64,000 bases of DNA from Ktedonobacter racemifer DSM 44963. GTDB taxonomy: Bacteria > Chloroflexota > Ktedonobacteria > Ktedonobacterales > Ktedonobacteraceae. Under the pieces are notes generated by a model. That model did not search any database. It worked only from the letters and a program-made list of their open reading frames with translations, and was not told the origin of the DNA. Below are positions 44,630 through 54,033 of this stretch, piece by piece. The DNA is taken from NCBI RefSeq assembly GCF_000178855.1, contig NZ_ADVG01000005.1, forward strand, positions 62,001 to 126,000, written 5' to 3'. Position numbers and translations under genes: made by a program. The number at the start of each line of letters is the position of its first letter. Positions within the stretch are counted from its first letter, which is position 1.

Positions 44630-45609
44630 AGGTGTGCAGAATGACACCAGTTAGGGAGCGGCGCGAGCCAGCCTGGCCACCATCAGTTTACTCATCGCGA
44701 GAGAGATCAATGCCTCGCTACTCGAATAGGTGCCCTCATAATCGCGGGAGAGCCGACGGTTCTGGGTGATCCAGGCATTGGTGCGTTCCACTACCCATCG
44801 GTGGGGAAGGAGGTGGAAACCTGGGGGAATGATCGCATTCCAGTCGACTTCCTCCCCTTCTTTCACCCAGACGGCGCGAATGCCGGTCCAGGGATGATTC
44901 ACCACCTCCACACGTACCCCCAGGTGCTCTTTGACCCACTGCTCTCGCGTGGTGGCCTGCATACCCGCTATCGACCCAGATCAGCTGGAGACGAGGCAGC
45001 GCTCCTTTCAGAGGCAGAAGCAGAACCTTGCCTCCTTCCCGCTCATCGATGTGAGCGTTCAGCACTTTCACCGCGATCACCAGCCCCTGGGTGTCAACCA
45101 GCACAAACCGTTTTCTGCCGTGGATTTTTTTTCCCGCCATCAAACCCGCGCTCATCACCGCGCACCGAACTCGTTTTGATCGATTGACTATCGAGAATGG
45201 CGGCACTCGGTTCAGGATCGCGCCCAAGGCTTACGCGCAGATCACGTCGCAGGGCTGCATTCACGTGTTCCCAGACGCCTGCCTGTTTCCACAGGCGGAA
45301 AGAGAGATACACCGTGCTCCAATGCGGCAAATCATGGGGCATCATGCGCCAGGCACACGCACTCCGCAGCACATACAAGATGCCATTGAGGATTTCCCGC
45401 CGCGCAATTTCCTGCGGACGTCCGCCTGGCTTCTCTCCTGGAATCAACGGCTCCAGAATCTCCCATTCTTCGTCTGTTACATCTGATGGATACGGCATCC
45501 GCAGAGAGTGAGTACTTTCCCATCATCCCGCTCCTTTCGATAGCTTTGCTCGGCTTTTTTCTCTCCTTTCTCTTTTCTATCGGCTAGTTTTCGGCTTTCT
45601 GCACACCTT
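44630..45609. mobile_element. IS5-family element with CTAAG target duplication
   Basis: AAGGTGTGCAGAA at 44630-44642 is exactly inverted at 45597-45609. CTAAG flanks it at 44625-44629 and 45610-45614. The target was the left tip of the histidine-kinase cassette, which begins with the same CTAAG. Confidence 0.75.
44651..45498 (-). pseudogene. IS5-family (IS427-type) transposase with two frame changes
   Basis: MPYPSDVTDEEWEILEPLIP and ACAWRMMPHDLPHWSTVYLS precede the first Asp in AAILDSQSIKTSS. The frame changes at an A8 run (45125-45132). It then reads KIHGRKRFVLVDTQGLVIAV and LIWVDSGYAGHHA, and changes again near 44960 into WVKEHLGVRVEVVNHPWTGI and RWVVERTNAWITQNRRLSRD with the Glu. The A8 shift is +1 relative to the first frame, so it does not fit simple -1 programming. 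The element is probably defective. Confidence 0.8.
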
Positions 45610-45826
45610 CTAAGAAGAAATTTATGTCGTGAGGCCTCATCGCGCCATGAGGGTCTCTACAGACGTTTTGGTGGATGAGCTTTACCCATGTTTTGTAGAC
45701 TTTTTCTCCGGTTCTATAATCGAAGTGTAACTTCCATGATTTATCACAATCACAAGCGAAAAGTGATGCAAGAGTGAGTATTACCTCATTCTCTCTTATG
45801 TGTTGATGGGCTTTACTCGGCATCTT
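45584..45826 (-). CDS. Short hypothetical protein running into the cassette end
   Basis: An ATG at 45826 opens MPSKAHQHIRENEVILTLAS and an aromatic, basic stretch (WKLHFDYRTGEKVYKTWVKL). The frame reads out through the 31-bp inverted end to 45584. The ribosome site is weak. The text looks protein-like but no family is recognised and the tail is element sequence. Confidence 0.25.
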   Translation of the reverse strand, partial: KMPSKAHQHIRENEVILTLASLFACDCDKSWKLHFDYRTGEKVYKTWVKLIHQNVCRDPHGAMRPHDINFFLEGVQKAEN

Positions 45827-46045
45827 CGATGTCTTTCTGGATGGGGCAGGTCGAGAAGCACATCTTTCTGGACGCATTGTGGCCGCGCGTACAGAGAATA
45901 TCTCCAGGTTAGACGCCACGTCCATTGTCGAGAAAGATCGATGTCATCTCGGATCAGCGTTTTCAGTAGAAGGGTATTTGCCGCAATAGAAGGAGACTTG
46001 CCATGTCTGCAGGCTCTGTTCGCACCATCAAGTTCGTCATCTGAC

Positions 46046-46262
46046 GAGGGGATCCCAATGCCTGGGCTGGGTACGTGGGGTATGGTCAAGGACTCACGGC
46101 GTCGGGCGGATGAGATCGCAGCGCTGCGCCTGGGCCTCGACCCTGGCATGACATTGATTGCTACCGCCGAGATGTATGCCGACGGCGCTGCCGAGGAACT
46201 CGTCGCTGAAGCAATCGCCGGACGCCGCAATGAGATCTTCCTGGTGAGCAGGGGACTACCAA
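46046..46262 (+). pseudogene. Aldo/keto reductase N-terminal fragment
   Basis: GIPMPGLGTWGMVKDSRRRA, then MTLIATAEMYADGAAEELVA and RRNEIFLVS match the first beta-alpha units of aldo/keto reductases, including the Asp/Tyr region (normally DTAEMYGDG; here the Asp is replaced by Ala in IATAEMY). Similarity ends near 46262 after FLVSRGLP. The rest of the barrel is missing. It lies just upstream of the kinase, so the fusion point probably arose when the cassette formed. Confidence 0.6.
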
Positions 46263-46322
46263 CCAACGCGAAAAGTGCTGTTCGTAGACTCAATAGCGTC
46301 AAAGGACAAAAAGGAGACGCAC

Positions 46323-48557
46323 ATGGCCAGTCACAAGCACATAGAGGACGTCAGCCCATCGTTGGACGATCGTGTCATTCACATCCTTGATTTGCTTCCT
46401 GACGCCCTGCTCATGGTCGATCAAGAGAATACCATTTTCTATGCCAATGCCACAGCAGAAGCAATGGCCGGAGCCACGAGGGGTGCATTTCTTGGCAAAA
46501 ACATTTGGCAGTGTCCTAATACTCCGAGAGTTATCAACGCTCCACTCTACAACACCTTTTTCCAAGCCACACAAACACATACCCCCCTTCAGGTAGAGTA
46601 TGTATCTCCTCTTACCCATACCTGGCGGCACGTCCACATTGCCCCCACAGCCGAAGGTGCGATGGTCCATTTTCATGAGACGACCCTCTACACGATGCTT
46701 CAGGACGCACTTTTCCAGAGCGAACAGTTACGCCAGGCCATCGCGGATGGCGTCCCTGCTGGTATCGCCATCCTGACTGCCGATGGGATTGTCTTGGAAA
46801 TCAATAAGGTCCCATTGGAGAATGCTCAGGTTCAACTCGAAGACGTGGTTGGCAAGCCCCTGGCAGATGCCCCCTGGTGGGCCTCCTCCTCAGCGATGCA
46901 ACAACGGTTACATGACGCGGTTGCGCAAGCGGGCAAAGGGGAGGTTGTACGTTTTGACGCCAGAGTCTATCCGAAAAAAGTAGGAGAGCGTGAGCTTGAG
47001 GTCACCATTACTCCACATCTTAATGCAAACCAGGAGGTCACATATCTCCTCTATACAGGCTTTGATGTCACTGAGCGCAAGCGGGCCGAAGCCGAACTTC
47101 GTTTCCTGGCGGAGACCATTCCTCAGTTTGTCTGGGTTGCGCGTGCCGATGGCTTGAGCGAATACCATAATCAACGCTGGTATGACTATACCAATACGAC
47201 TCCCGAACAGGGATTTAGTGACAGGTGGGTTCAATTCGTCCACCCAGAGGACCGTCAACGAGTGCTGGAAGCCTGGTATACTTCAGTTCAGACTGGCACG
47301 CCCTATGAAGCGGAATTCCGCTTCCGCAACGGCAGAACCGGGGAATACCGCTGGTTCCTTGCCAGAGCCATGCCGTTTAAAGATGAGCAGGGTAACATTG
47401 TGAGGTGGTTTGGGACGTTCACCGATATTCATGACAAAAAGCAAACAGAAACCCGTTTGCGTCTCAGCGAAGCTCGTTACCAACGGCTGTTAGATTCCAA
47501 CATTATTGGACTGGCCCTGGGTGATATCTATGGGCACATATATGAAGCCAATGAAGCATTTGCGCGCATGATCGGCTATACCCAGGAAGAGGTACGTGCA
47601 GGTCTCATACGTTGGGATACCATTACCCCCCCAGAATATCGGTACCTCGATGAGAAAGCGCTCAAAGAACTTCAAGAGTTAGGTGTTTGCCATCCATTTG
47701 AAAAGGAATACCAGAGAAAAGATGGGAGCCGCGTTCCTGTCATCGTAGGGGCAGCCCGGCTTGCAGAAGCAGACGGGAAAATTATAAGTTTTATTGTAGA
47801 TATCTCGGAGCGAAAAGAACTTGAGAAAAGGAAAGACGAGTTTGTTTCTCTCGCAAGTCATGAACTGAAAACGCCATTAACCGCCCTCAAAATGCTTCTC
47901 TATCAGCTCAGGAAGAAGTCGAAACAAGAAGAGTACCAGGACGTCACGCGCATCCTCTCTCGTATGGAGGCACAAGTCACGACCTTAACGCAATTGATCA
48001 ATGATCTGCTGGATGTCTCCAAAATCCAGATGGGGAGATTTGACTACGCTGACGAACCGATTGATCTTGATACCGTGATCCAAGAGGTTGTAGAAACGCT
48101 CCAGCAAACAACGACCACACAGACATTGCGCCTGCATGGAGCAGTCCATCAGTGCATCGTGGCGGATAAACGCCGACTCGCGCAAGTCTTCACCAATATC
48201 ATCAGTAATGCCATCAAATATTCGCCTCAAGCGGACAGCGTTGATATCTGGGTAAGTGCATCGCAGAATACCGCTGTGATCAGGGTACAGGATTATGGCG
48301 TTGGTATCCCAGAGGAACTTCAAAGTACGGTCTTTGAACGCTTCAATCGTGGGAGCTACGGCGCGAGTGAGAAGGTTTTTCCCGGTCTGGGCATGGGGTT
48401 ATACATCGCCAAAGAAATCGTCAAGCATTATGGCGGGACGATCACGGTGGAAAGTGCGGAAGGAAGAGGAACAACGTTCACAGTCTCTCTCCCTGGTGTT
48501 GACGGGAGAGCATGTGGGACCGTATCAGTTACCGCGCCGCCCCATGAAGGAGAGTGA
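46323..48557 (+). CDS. Multi-PAS sensor histidine kinase
   Basis: ATG 46323 follows AAAGGAGACGCAC. The 744-residue protein lacks membrane helices. PAS-like domains: about 15-125 (LLPDALLMVDQENTIFYANA), 135-250 (VPAGIAILTADGIVLEINKV), 255-375 (PAS_3, FVWVARADGLSEYHNQRWYD) and 385-500 (NIIGLALGDIYGHIYEANEA). The HisKA phospho-acceptor His is in SLASHELKTPLTALKMLLYQ. The ATPase domain has N box NIISNAIKYSP, G1 VQDYGVGIPEE and G2 GLGMGLYIAKEIV. It is a cytosolic sensor that autophosphorylates and passes phosphate to a response regulator, none of which is nearby. It is the main cargo of the 31-bp-repeat unit. Confidence 0.9.
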   Translation: MASHKHIEDVSPSLDDRVIHILDLLPDALLMVDQENTIFYANATAEAMAGATRGAFLGKNIWQCPNTPRVINAPLYNTFFQATQTHTPLQVEYVSPLTHTWRHVHIAPTAEGAMVHFHETTLYTMLQDALFQSEQLRQAIADGVPAGIAILTADGIVLEINKVPLENAQVQLEDVVGKPLADAPWWASSSAMQQRLHDAVAQAGKGEVVRFDARVYPKKVGERELEVTITPHLNANQEVTYLLYTGFDVTERKRAEAELRFLAETIPQFVWVARADGLSEYHNQRWYDYTNTTPEQGFSDRWVQFVHPEDRQRVLEAWYTSVQTGTPYEAEFRFRNGRTGEYRWFLARAMPFKDEQGNIVRWFGTFTDIHDKKQTETRLRLSEARYQRLLDSNIIGLALGDIYGHIYEANEAFARMIGYTQEEVRAGLIRWDTITPPEYRYLDEKALKELQELGVCHPFEKEYQRKDGSRVPVIVGAARLAEADGKIISFIVDISERKELEKRKDEFVSLASHELKTPLTALKMLLYQLRKKSKQEEYQDVTRILSRMEAQVTTLTQLINDLLDVSKIQMGRFDYADEPIDLDTVIQEVVETLQQTTTTQTLRLHGAVHQCIVADKRRLAQVFTNIISNAIKYSPQADSVDIWVSASQNTAVIRVQDYGVGIPEELQSTVFERFNRGSYGASEKVFPGLGMGLYIAKEIVKHYGGTITVESAEGRGTTFTVSLPGVDGRACGTVSVTAPPHEGE

Positions 48558-48858
48558 GCGACGGCGAGCCCGATGTTGGGGAGTAGGATGGAGCTGGGGC
48601 AGTTGAATTGGACGCGTTGGAGGCGATCTATCCAGGCGCGCTTGTGTGTATGAGGCCTCACGACATAAATTTCTTCTTAGCGGGATGGAGAGAGGGAATG
48701 ATGTCGGGAGGCCTAATCTAACAGCGTCCTTTTCAGAGCATGTGTTATCAAGGGAACAAGGCCATCCACGGCCTGCCTTTGACGTCACCTCGCGAACATA
48801 GCTTTACTATGCCACTCGCCCCCTTTTTGTGTATACGCAATGACCTTTACACAACAGC

Positions 48859-50045
48859 CTAAAAGCACGACAAGTCACACACACTGGAGAGAGTGTATCT
48901 TGCGTATCTCTCGGGCACACGTGGACAAGTAGCTTGAGCTTCACACTTGGCCATGACTTTGGCAGCAGACTTGGTAGACCAATTGAACGGATGCGCTTGA
49001 GCATTCCATTCGGAGACATATGCCATAAGCCGCTCGGCCAAGTGATCCACGGAAGCGAAGTCGCTGATGCGCAGTCGCTTCCGTTGGAGAATGCTAAACC
49101 ATTGCTCCACCTGGTTCATCCACGAGCAATGCGTCGGCAGGAAGTGGCAGACGAAGCGTGGATGAGCTGCCAGCCAAGCCTGAACCTGCTTGCCTCTATG
49201 GATGCTGGCGTTATCGAGCACCAGGAAAATGCGCCGAACTGAGGCTTCGATCTCCCGATCGAGCTCGGCGAGCAGGGTGATGAATTCGGCTTGGCGTTTG
49301 CGTCGTGCCGTTCGAGCAGAGACCTTGCCTGTTCGTGTGTCAAAAGCCGCAAACAGGTGCAGGGCTCCGGCACGCTTGTACTCATGCTCCACACGGGTTG
49401 GCAACCCTGGACGCGTCGGTTTGGTTGGGGCCAGACGAGGGCGTGGCTGTAGATTGGTCTTCTCATCGACACACAGAACTCTCTCCCATTGAGCAAGCGG
49501 GCGGGGTAGAGCTCAACCAGAAACTTCACCTGCTCGGCAAACTGCTGATCACGAGGTACCTTGGGAGAGAGCCACAGGTGGGAGCGCCACGGCTTGAGTT
49601 TGTGAGAGCGCAAGACCCGCCCAACGGTTTCAGGGGAAATGGTTTGAACGATGCCGTCGGCTTTGAGCTTGCGAGCCAGGTCGGGACAATTCCACTGGGA
49701 GAGCGAGCGACCTCTGTCGTCAGGCCTTTCACAAGCAAGTTTCACGATGTAGAGGGCCACTGCCGGTGAAAAGACGGGAGTGCGACCGGATCGGGACTTC
49801 TCGTCCAGCCCTGCCACTCCACGACTGTGGAACCGCTTGGCCCATTTGCGTAGGTTGCGCTCTGTCAAACCGACCCATTTGGCGGTATGAGCATAGCTGT
49901 GGCCTTGCTCTAACAGCAACATCGCCCGAGCGCGTTTGGCTCGCCCGAGTGGCGTTTTCTGATGCTGCAACCACCCTCGCAGAGTCACACGTGTCTGCTG
50001 GCTCATCTGGATCATCAGTGCTGCGTGGCGACCGCGCATGTTCAC
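48859..50045 (-). pseudogene. IS630-family transposase with one frame change
   Basis: From ATG 50045 (or 50039) the frame reads TPLGRAKRARAMLLLEQGHS, helix-turn-helix WVGLTERNLRKWAKRFHSRG and SGRTPVFSP. Near 49455 the sequence GGGAGAGAGTT shifts frame and the -1 frame continues RVLCVDEKTNLQPRPRLAPT. The DDE residues are VDEKTN, IFLVLDNASIHRGKQV and WMNQVEQWFSILQRKRLRIS. No canonical slippery heptamer is present, so a one-base deletion is more likely than programming. Confidence 0.8.
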
Positions 50046-50356
50046 CTCCTGGGGTATGGGGAAATCTGTTCGCTACTAGGTAAAGAACAATGCAAAGACC
50101 ACTCTCAATTCCGACCCTTTTCAATGCCGTGCTGTACTCAGGAGGATTCGCCAGCGGTATCAATTTTGGTGATAAGCTCTTCCACCAAAAGGTATAAAAG
50201 ATCCATTAAACTTATTGAATTTTATAGGTTGCCGGGATAAAATAGGATCTTAGGCAGACGAGACACAGGAAATATAACATGCAAATTAAGTGACTGGTTG
50301 GGTATTTTATGTTTGTGTAAGAGTGGAAAAGGATCCTTTGAGATCTAGGAGGGATG

Positions 50357-50947
50357 ATGGCAACTCTCGTTCATTTTCTGCAGCGGCGATTCCAGATTAG
50401 CAGCTACATAGTCAGTCACAGTCAACTCCTCCTTCGCAGTGTGAAGACGAAAATGTTTCCAACCCGTATTGATGTGCTCTTTAAGCCAGTTGATTGGATA
50501 TGTCTTCCTACCCACTTCAATGGTCTGATTGTCGAAGCAGCGAACCCAGAGCAAGCTCGCATTATCAGCACGTTATCAGGCATTTCGCTGGACCAATCGG
50601 AGAGCTTCTGGGTGTTGCGAGGAGGAGAGTGTGAAGGGTATGTGGTGGCGTCAGTGTATTTTATCGATGAAAGTACGCGAGAAGATAATGAGCCAGACAT
50701 CTGGAATGAACCACTTCATTGGGAACGTGAATCGCCAACTCGTCCGGCTTACTGGAGGGAGCAGGGTCTGCACTACGGCATCCGGCTGTGGAAGGCTCCA
50801 CCAAAACTGGATCTAGATTTTCTGGACATAGTTATCCTACACTATAGAGTCATCTTCGCTGATATGCCTGAGGAACTTATAACTGCCTTCATAGAGGGCA
50901 TGAAAGCTGGTTACGCCCAGCCTCAACCTGATAAGGAACCGCATTGA
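50357..50947 (+). CDS. Hypothetical 196-residue protein
   Basis: AGGAGGG lies three bases before ATG 50357 (zero before the alternative 50354), a tight but usable spacing. The product has a polar N-terminus and mixed alpha/beta text such as THFNGLIVEAANPEQARIIS, YVVASVYFIDESTREDNEPD and ITAFIEGMKAGYAQPQPDK. There is no signal or membrane segment. It sits alone between IS630 and IS6 copies in AT-richer DNA, like the other orphan small genes. The family is not recognised. Confidence 0.5.
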   Translation: MATLVHFLQRRFQISSYIVSHSQLLLRSVKTKMFPTRIDVLFKPVDWICLPTHFNGLIVEAANPEQARIISTLSGISLDQSESFWVLRGGECEGYVVASVYFIDESTREDNEPDIWNEPLHWERESPTRPAYWREQGLHYGIRLWKAPPKLDLDFLDIVILHYRVIFADMPEELITAFIEGMKAGYAQPQPDKEPH

Positions 50948-51283
50948 TACGCATGCTACCCTCACGAAATGTGTGGGATTACATGTATACATAATAAAAG
51001 TTTTTATACATTCTCGGTGGAGCACGCTGACACCAGTATGGTCGGCGAGGAGATTGCTTACAGATAGTGCATGATGGTAAATAAGGTGACGAGTGATCAG
51101 GTTTTAGGGCGAGGAGTGAGCAATCGGCGTGCGCCGCATCAGCGGCGGAAAGTGAGTGTACCGGAAGGTATCAGGGTTGTTGGAAGACCCTGTGCATACC
51201 CGACTTATCCCTGCCACATGGCTTGAATTCCGAAAGGAAAGGGGGAGTGTAGCATGTCGGGGTCAAAGGCAACGTAGGAGGAA
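50948..51283. other. Spacer with one IS21-like end remnant
   Basis: No gene is supported. TGGTAAATAAGGTGACGAGT at 51075, followed by ATCAGGTTTT, matches the inverse of 2722-2756 closely, so this is another solitary end of the same element family. Confidence 0.45.
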
Positions 51284-52198
51284 GGGTTGTGTTGCAAAAA
51301 TAAGAGGAAGAGAAATAGAGCGCGAGCGGTCCTCTCAACCTTTCTTAAGCGGCCACTCCAAACAGTTTGGCGATCAGCGCGGCCTGCCCTCTCACATCTC
51401 CTTTTTTCACCCCTTGCAGTTGCCCTTTCCTGATCATGTTCATGATTTCATATCCTTGTAAGGTTCGCCCAGCCGTCTCAAAAGAAAAGAAGCTCATCCC
51501 GGGTTTGACGAGACGTTTGATGAAACGATGATCTTGTTCGATCAGATTGTTGAGGTATTTCACCTGCCGCAGTTCCACTCTCTCAGGCAGAAGCCCAGCA
51601 GCTTTGAGGTCAGCAATAGCTTTGGGATAGGCGGCGTTTTTGTCCACGCTGATGACGCGGGGAGCCAATTTCCTGGCATCGTCGTCTGTTGGCATCGGCT
51701 GCCGCATCCCCTTTTCCTTAACCAGATCAGCAGGATGAATCGAACAACCAGAGGTTGGAAGGGCTTTGAGGAAGAAGCGTTTGGCAGCTTCAGCATCACG
51801 CGTTTGGCTCAAAAGAAACTCAAGCGTATTTCCTTGGGAATCTACGGCGCGGTAGAGGTACATCCACATTTTCTTTACTTTTATATACGTTTCATCAACT
51901 TTCCACGAGTCGTTGCAGGTTTTGAGGTGAGGGCGACAGCGCTTCTCCAATTCAGGCGCGTAATACTGAACCCAACGGTAGATTGTTGTATGATCAAGGT
52001 GCAGACCCCGTTCCAGCATGATTTCCTCGAGATCTCGATAACTCAATGCATACCGCAAATACCACCGAACACACAGCAGAATAATCTCAGCTTGGAAATG
52101 ACGCCTTTTAAAAGGGAACTGCTCTGTCATCATGAATCCTCTTTATGCTTCTTTTCCGCTCACTTTAACAGATTAGCTTTCTTCTTGCAACACAGCCC
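51284..52198. mobile_element. IS6-family element
   Basis: GGGTTGTGTTGCAA at 51284 is inverted at 52185-52198 with one mismatch (GGGCTGTGTTGCAA). It resembles the GGCACTGTTGCAAA tips of IS26-type elements. Inserted in, or deleting, an ISL3 transposase gene. No target duplication. Confidence 0.75.
51345..52133 (-). CDS. IS6-family transposase
   Basis: ATG 52133 (or 52130) starts a 262-residue protein: FQAEIILLCVRWYLRYALSY, helix-turn-helix HLDHTTIYRWVQYYAPELEK, the Asp in SWKVDETYIKVKKMWMYLYR, the Asp in RVISVDKNAAYPKAIADLK and the Glu in NNLIEQDHRFIKRLVKPGMS. A roughly 25-residue hydrophilic insert (HPADLVKEKGMRQPMPTDDD region) lies before the second Asp. It seems intact. Confidence 0.9.
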   Translation of the reverse strand: MMTEQFPFKRRHFQAEIILLCVRWYLRYALSYRDLEEIMLERGLHLDHTTIYRWVQYYAPELEKRCRPHLKTCNDSWKVDETYIKVKKMWMYLYRAVDSQGNTLEFLLSQTRDAEAAKRFFLKALPTSGCSIHPADLVKEKGMRQPMPTDDDARKLAPRVISVDKNAAYPKAIADLKAAGLLPERVELRQVKYLNNLIEQDHRFIKRLVKPGMSFFSFETAGRTLQGYEIMNMIRKGQLQGVKKGDVRGQAALIAKLFGVAA

Positions 52199-52429
52199 AC
52201 AAAAGAACTTGCGCACGTACAGGATCAGTTGCACCTGCTGCCCCGCGCAGGGCAGGTCTTTGACCATCCGACGATACCGGCTGTGCAGGCGGGTCGCTGG
52301 CTGCTGACACAGCGGACACAAAGCGCTCGGCGAGGTCGCGGTGACGTGGAGCACGAGTTGATCCTCGTGCCGTTCCATCTGGGTTAGCTCCAATCCCTCG
52401 CCCAATGGGAAGAACTGAGGTGTTTCCAT
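52199..52429 (-). pseudogene. ISL3-family transposase N-terminus cut by IS6
   Basis: ATG 52429 after GGAGAACC begins a zinc-finger module (LVLHVTATSPSALCPLCQQP, ATRLHSRYRRMVKDLPCAGQ, VRKFFC), which is the ISL3 N-terminal DNA-binding part. The frame enters the IS6 end at 52198. The DDE portion is not found on the other side, so it is deleted. Confidence 0.75.
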
Positions 52430-52947
52430 GCCAGTATGGTTCTCCTTCTCTCCCTTTTTGAGAGAAAACGAACCACCTGGCAGACAATCTTACTCATCGC
52501 TTCCCAGATATATTGATGACTTTATCCCCAAAGCTGTGTCAGAGCCATCTTATGGGTCAAAACAGCAAAGTGGTCCATTGGCCTGATAAGCTGCTTGAGA
52601 CAGTAGAGCTACAATCGCTGATGCGAGATGAAACCATTCTGTCACATGTTTAAGCTCGGACCAAATGTGGTCTTTTCGTCGTTTTGATCCATATCCTGTC
52701 CGGTTTTGACGAATTGCTGTTCTCATAGTCCATCCAGAAACAAACAGGACAGTGCATTTTCGTGCTGATGGACCAATGGACAGTAATTCTGTCAAAAATT
52801 GCGCCACAGTCATGTTTATGCGTCAAAAGCTGAACAATAACAATTTTAGGCATAGGTCTCAACTGGCCTGTAGAGCCAAGTGCTGGACAGGATATCCGTC
52901 AAGAGTTCGGACAAATCGATTGTCAAATCACAAAATGGGTAGTGACT
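52430..52947. other. Non-coding region rich in GTCAAAA words
   Basis: No supported gene. GTCAAAA or its inverse recurs near 52556, 52703, 52796 and 52826. GTCCATTGG near 52571 is inverted near 52773. The repeats are short and could be chance in AT-rich DNA or a decayed element. Confidence 0.3.
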
Positions 52948-53977
52948 CTATTGAGGAGTGGTGTAGAGAGAAGTGGTCAAGAACGCGATCCAGGACCAGG
53001 GATGGTCGGTGAGTCCCAAGGCCATGGCAGGAGTGCGTGGCTGATAGCGTCGCGACTCCGCAGGCATTGAGAGACGTAATGCGCGATGAGGGCGTATCCA
53101 GTTGTGTTCAAAAAGCTGCAGGTGGACCAGGGCATCCCAGGTAGCGTCCCGTTTGGCAAAGGCATGGGTCTTGCGGGTGAGGGCATTGAGCCGATCGCGG
53201 AGCATGCCGTTGACCCGCTCAATATGGACGGTTCCGGGTTGGGTGATCACCTCGCCCAAGGCGGCACGGATCTCAACGGAGAGCAGTTTCCCATGCTCAT
53301 CACGATGCTTGATGGTCTGCGTCAAGCACACATCTGGAGGGACGACCAGTGGGGGCCGACCAGCTTCCCCGAACGTAGAGGCTGACGATAGGCTCGAGTG
53401 AGGATGGCGGCATACCCCCGCCAGCCATCGCTGCACCAGTGCAATGGGCAACCCTGCGTGCGCACTACCGTGAGGGTGACCGCTCGCTCGATGAGATCGT
53501 CACCAATGCGTCCAGTAGCGCAGGCGGCAATGAAGCGGCTGGGGCGATCTTGCACGAGGCATCCCCAGCGTTCACCAGCATCTACTTCATCGGGGGCTCC
53601 GTTTTTTTGTGCACGAAGGACCAAAACTCGTCGATTTCGACCGTCGAGAGGTGCAGGTCCTGCGTGAGGATGGCCGTCAAGGCTTCCGCATGCATGCTTG
53701 CTCGCCGCAACCATTCGCCAATCGTTTCATACTTATGGCCCGTGATCTCTTCCGCCGCCCGCAGACTTCCCCGACGCATCACGACCAGGAGCGCCTGGGC
53801 CACCTCGGCTACTGGCGTATGGAGGCGATACATCGGCGTGCCTTCCGTTTCACCAAAGAAGCGGCCACATCCACGGCACTCGTAGCGCCGTCGTCCTTTG
53901 CTGCTGCCATTGCGAATGACGTGGGGCTGTTCACATGCAGGGTTGGGACATGCTGGCAGGGATGGTATGGGTGTCAT
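52948..53977 (-). pseudogene. IS1-like transposase in three frames
   Basis: The first frame from 53977 has an IS1 zinc finger (CPNPACEQPHVIRNGSSKGR, YECRGCGRFF) and VEIDEFWSFVHKK. At the A7 run (53602-53608 on the plus strand) a -1 shift leads to GERWGCLVQDRPSRFIAACA and PLHWCSDGWRGYAAIL. A second change near 53365 leads to GRPPLVVPPDVCLTQTIKHR, VNGMLRDRLNALTRKTHAF and WIRPHRALR. IS1 elements normally use a -1 shift at an A6C site between InsA and InsB, so the first change may be programmed. The second looks like damage. Confidence 0.75.
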
Positions 53978-54033
53978 GGTTCGTCCTCCTGACCTCTATT
54001 TTACCACTTCTCTCAAGAGTCACTACCAAAACA

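Larger units (their letters stand above)
45610..48680. mobile_element. 3.07-kb unit with perfect 31-bp inverted ends carrying a histidine kinase
   Basis: CTAAGAAGAAATTTATGTCG and the next 11 bases (45610-45640) are exactly inverted at 48650-48680. Inside are a short minus-strand frame, an aldo/keto reductase fragment and a complete PAS histidine kinase. No transposase is inside. A further related word, ATGTCGGGAGGCCTAAT, occurs at 48702 just outside the right end. The unit looks like a non-autonomous cargo element. Confidence 0.65.

Noticed and set aside
51156..51461. A 101-codon plus-strand frame into the IS6 end
   Set aside because: It crosses the IS6 inverted repeat and is antisense to the transposase 3' end.
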